Origin: Taiwanofungus camphoratus
Taxonomy: Eukaryota > Basidiomycota > Agaricomycetes > Polyporales > Taiwanofungaceae
DNA: 64,000 bases
Direction of reading: 5' to 3'
NCBI GenBank assembly: GCA_003999685.1
Contig: CP021221.1
Location: 2,852,001 to 2,916,000 of the forward strand
Position numbers and translations under genes: made by a program. Shown in pieces: positions 60,878 through 64,000 of this stretch; the stretch's first letter is position 1; each line of letters starts with the position of its first letter. The notes under the pieces are model-generated. The model was not told the DNA's origin. It made no database searches and saw only the letters and a list, made by a program, of their open reading frames with translations.

Positions 60878-61826
60878 TCACCAATTCAATACGTGCGCAA
60901 TGCGGTTGAGGGTCAAGGTTGTCATAATTTCCGTGATTACTGCGAGCGCTGAATGTTTGAAGGTCAGGCGCGCATGGAACTCATCTTCGAGCTGACTGGT
61001 TTCCCATACCGCCACAGTCGTGCCTCTGTTATCTACGCACTGCAGCATACTGAGGCCTAGTTATGCCTGGTCTAATGCTACAAGACGCACCTCCAGTCGT
61101 TGTGGGGCGATCTTCCACTTGTATTCTTTACCATTCTGCGCCGTGAAGTAACGAGACCTGAGGGCAATACTGTCAGTCAGCGGCGTTGTAGGACGGAGCG
61201 AAAGTTGTGCATACATGCTAGTCTCCTTCTTCTGACGCCGTGCGTTAGCCATTGACTGTGGTGGGCTGTTACCATACGCTAGGTACCCTAGCGAACGGGA
61301 AGGACCAAAATAAAAATAAGAATTGCTAGGGCCCATGATATCGGCATGTTGTTGAGCCCATGGGGCTTCTCTAGTGAGCTTCATGATTAAATTCGGGTCT
61401 TCTTCAACCTGTGCGGGAGGGCTCTTTAAATTGGCATCGGACTGAGCAGCGATGAATATACCATCATTCTACGTGGCGACAGTCAGGCATCTTGGCTTCA
61501 GCTAATTGATCCAGACAACAGGAAGTTTAGCACTCACACTGAGAACGCAAGCTTTCTGTCCAAATCTTCAAACCTCGCATTCCATGCGTCAGCGCTGAAC
61601 TGCAGCAGGACGTACTGTCCCGACATGAAGCCTATTGTGGGAAGAGGATAAGATGGATGGAATTTTGCAAGTCATAATTCTCTACACCAGTCACAGTCCC
61701 GCATCACCACCGGATGAACAAGGTATTCCCTTTCGAGGCCACAGCCTTGTTTACCACCCACGTGCTCTCCACGAGGTCTTCCACGCGGCTGTAGCGATCG
61801 GATAGTTGAGAAGGCCCCAGCGGCAT
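60878..61826 (-). CDS. DUF6593-like protein, 5' part unresolved
   Basis: Three exons are well supported on the minus strand: 61631..61540 (FMSGQYVLLQFSADAWNARF), 61468..61091 and 61039..60878. Within the second, a 45-nt in-frame GT/AG segment may also be an intron. The last part reads SRYFTAQNGKEYKWKIAPQR, LECVDNRGTTVAVWE and FHARLTFKHSALAVITEIMT, ending LNRIAHVLNW, which resembles the C-terminal half of fungal DUF6593 proteins. A further exon from about 61826 (MPLGPSQLSDRYSRVEDLVE) looks coding, but I found no GT/AG join to the next exon that keeps frame. Function unknown. Confidence 0.55.
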
Positions 61827-62341
61827 CGTGAACCTGTAACACATAACGCCCTGAAACATCTCCCGACCAACTTACTACCACTAAAGAAAGTAGGTCCCTG
61901 CAATATGAAGCTACTTCGGCAACAGACCAGTGGATTCTGTGCCGCATTCGATTGATCAGACATGGTTTGGCAAAGACACAAATACCAGATGTGACGGAAA
62001 CACTTAGCATCAAAACAATCTACGCTCCCAATTCTTCCGAAAATCTCACGAAACCATGACAACTGTACAAAAGTAGATAACTATATTCCATAACGCGAGA
62101 TCTGATCTTGGAGTTCATTATACGTCCCGGGTCCGAATACACCGAGGTCCCGAGTACAACTTCGGCAATATAGAAGTTGCGGAATACATTGTCTCCTAGA
62201 TGCCAGAGCAACCCAGACGTCAAATCGCTGCCATTATGTCGTAACACTTGAATTGAACATACCATATCAATAAGACTGGCTGCATTAGGGACCCAAAGAG
62301 ATACCAGCGGAGGGTGGGAGGGGCCGAAGACAGACAGGTAC
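61827..62341. other. intergenic region
   Basis: Between the DUF6593-like gene and the EMC6 stop (both minus). Open frames here are partly EMC6 3' UTR. No supported feature. Confidence 0.35.
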
Positions 62342-62788
62342 TCAATCATACACTTGAAAGAATTGGTCATGATACACAGTAAGGCGCGCAAAGGGTACAT
62401 ACCATGTACGATACCTACATCATATCATGGTGGCTGTCGCATCAACAAATATCAAAAGCGAATGGAAACTTCCCGTACCAAAAAACAGTGTCCACACTAA
62501 CACGAAAGAGAAAATGTTGTCCTGTCCCGGATTTACCAGTTCCCACCACCCCCCGGGTATGTATTTCGCTGGCATACACTTGCATTTCAGATACAGGCAC
62601 GCGGAAGTTAGCAGTGTGGAAAATATGAACAACGTGAAGCCGAGCCAGTTCTCGAGGCCTAGAACACCGGCGACGGCGCCTGCGCAGCAAGATGACAAGA
62701 ATTTGACAGTGTAAAGCTTCGAGTTGTTGTACTGCACATTGGGAGGAAACAAGAGTTGAGCAGCCTGGTCTGGTGTTGCAGCTGACAT
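62342..62788 (-). CDS. EMC6: ER membrane protein complex subunit 6
   Basis: Three exons: 62788..62479, 62414..62403 (12 nt) and 62352..62342 (11 coding nt), giving 110 aa, the normal EMC6 length. The sequence has QLLFPPNVQYNNSKLYTVKF, three hydrophobic helices (SSCCAGAVAGVLGL, LGFTLFIFSTLLTSACLYL, NIFSFVLVWTLFFG) and the conserved WWELVNPGQDN loop. The conserved end GIVHVYD is made only by joining the two tiny exons, which fixes the otherwise unsure splicing. EMC6 is a core membrane subunit of the EMC insertase that places tail-anchored and multi-pass proteins in the ER membrane. Confidence 0.94.
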
Positions 62789-62976
62789 CGTCGTTGCAGC
62801 GACCGAGGCGGCGAGCCCGCCTGTCACAGATATTCGCCGTGTTGTGTCACACTCGGTAGGGAGTCGTGTGACTGGGTAAGGCACAGTAAATCGAATCAGG
62901 CAGAGGGCTGATCAGTTCCTTACAACCTACATAGTCAAAATTTCCAACAGCAGATCTTGTTCTGACCGAGCCCGCC
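62789..62976. promoter_or_regulatory. divergent promoter EMC6 / ASADH
   Basis: 188 bp between the two start codons. Shared control region by position. Confidence 0.45.
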
Positions 62977-64000
62977 ATGCACGACGGTCGTAAGATCAAG
63001 GTCGGAGTCCTTGGTGCAACGGGCACCGTGGGGCAGCGTTTCATAACGTTGCTCGCCGACCATCCATTCTTCATCATTCATGCCCTAGGCGCGTCTCAGA
63101 GATCTGCGGGCAAACCGTATCCAAAAGCGGTTGCCTGGAAGCAGGCAAGACCAATTCCGGCCGCGGTGCGGGAGATGGTCATTCACGAATGCAAACCGGA
63201 CCTTTTCGGAGAGTGCGAGGTGGTTTTCTCTGGTCTGGATGCTGATATAGCCGGCGAAATTGGTGAGTCATCTGCCATGTTTCCTCTCAAAGACTCTTTG
63301 AGGTTCAAATTGTATTGCAGAGGAGTCTTTCCGGCTTGCTGAGCTGGCTGTCTTCTCAAATGCAAAGAATCACAGGAGAGATCCGCTTGTGCCCCTCATC
63401 GTACCTCTGGTCAACACATCACACTTCGCCATGGTTCCACAACAGCGCGCCTTCCATGCACCTCCGCTGAAGAAGGGATTCATCGTCACGAATGCAAACT
63501 GTTCCACCACCGGTGTTGTTGTCCCCCTTGCGGCTCTCGAGAAAGCGTTCGGTCCGATCGAATCATGCATGATCACGACAATGCAGGCTATTTCCGGCGC
63601 AGGCTACCCTGGTGTTCCCAGTCTTGACATCGTGGACAACGTCGTGCCTTACATCAGTGGCGAGGAAGAGAAGATGGAATGGGAAACGCTCAAAATTCTC
63701 GGAGGGATCACCGAGGGTGACGATGGCCTAAAAGTGTTTGACATGCACGCACGGCAGCCCCTGCGTGTCTCGGCATCCTGTAATCGTGTCCCTGTTATTG
63801 AAGGACACACCGAGTGCGTCTCGGTGCGGTTCGCACGGAGGCCTCCCCCAAGTCCCCAGCAAGTCCGTGAGGCGCTGCAAGCATACACATCTGACGCATA
63901 TAGCATGGGATGTCCGTCGGCTCCCCGCCACACGATATTTGTTCATGAGGAAAGTGATCGGCCACAACCAAGATTAGATCGCGACTACCAGGCAGGAGCT
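62977..64000 (+). CDS. HOM2: aspartate-semialdehyde dehydrogenase, 3' end beyond window
   Basis: Exons 62977..63262 and 63321..64000 (cut by the window end) encode 322 residues of an expected ~365. The NADP-binding start is VGVLGATGTVGQRFI. Then VVFSGLDADIAGEIEESF is made across the intron. The catalytic Cys lies in IVTNANCSTTGVVVPL, and the active-site region SGAGYPG, VSASCNRVPVIEGHTECV and PSAPRHTIFV follow. The enzyme reduces aspartyl phosphate to aspartate semialdehyde, the branch point to threonine, methionine and (in fungi) homoserine. It is divergently paired with EMC6. Confidence 0.96.

Overview
The window reads as nuclear DNA of a basidiomycete fungus, most likely an Agaricomycete. 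The signs are dense intron-rich genes with mostly 45-65 nt introns, basidiomycete-typical families (two FunK1 kinases, a tandem pair of DUF7918 proteins, probably a DUF6593-type protein), and housekeeping proteins of fungal type. I inferred exon structures by joining reading frames at GT/AG (rarely GC/AG) sites so that phase and known protein motifs are kept. No transcript data were available, so splice sites are predictions, although most joins are constrained by conserved motifs on both sides.

Layout. 1-0.8 kb: 5' part of an unnamed conserved gene (minus). 2.3-5.4 kb: three-RRM mRNA-binding protein. 6.1-8.7 kb: eIF3b. 9.6-12.3 kb: FunK1 kinase 1. 12.9-16.4 kb: tandem DUF7918 genes ending in a SUMO-interaction-like motif, with a dispersed 49-bp repeat between them. 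16.8-18.1 kb: GC-rich putative mitochondrial protein. 18.1-20.0 kb: unresolved. 20.0-21.9 kb: PIN-like carrier. 22.6-23.8 kb: short-chain dehydrogenase. 24.9-26.5 kb: metallophosphoesterase and, 20 bp upstream, an 84-aa membrane protein. 27.1-28.2 kb: serine racemase / threonine dehydratase type enzyme. 29.0-31.4 kb: PX domain fused to a GH18 chitinase. 32.2-34.3 kb: NUP42. 34.8-36.2 kb: TAF4. 36.5-38.1 kb: mitochondrial-type methionine aminopeptidase. 38.6-44.9 kb: NUP188. 45.0-45.7 kb: mitochondrial ribosomal uL13m. 45.8-47.1 kb: charged nuclear-type protein. 47.6-52.4 kb: accessory block with a decayed DUF1769 gene and FunK1 kinase 2, flanked by inverted copies of the dispersed repeat. 52.8-57.5 kb: Boi/Pob1-like SH3-SAM-PH scaffold with a C-terminal CH-like domain. 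57.8-60.6 kb: TTC27/Emw1. 60.9-61.8 kb: DUF6593-like gene. 62.3-62.8 kb: EMC6. 63.0 kb to the end: aspartate-semialdehyde dehydrogenase (cut by the window edge).

Most genes are core cell machinery (translation, nuclear pore, TFIID, ER insertion, mitochondria, amino-acid synthesis). Lineage-specific signalling genes (FunK1, DUF7918) and decayed or repeat DNA sit in two pockets at 9-16 kb and 47-52 kb. Several gene pairs share short divergent promoters: NUP188/uL13m 146 bp, EMC6/ASADH 188 bp, NUP42/TAF4 478 bp. I recognised no intact transposon, virus-like element, tRNA, rRNA or CRISPR array. The most unusual items are the PX-GH18 chitinase, the DUF7918 pair with terminal IDLTDD motifs, the transition-only dispersed repeat, and the very small coding exons of EMC6.
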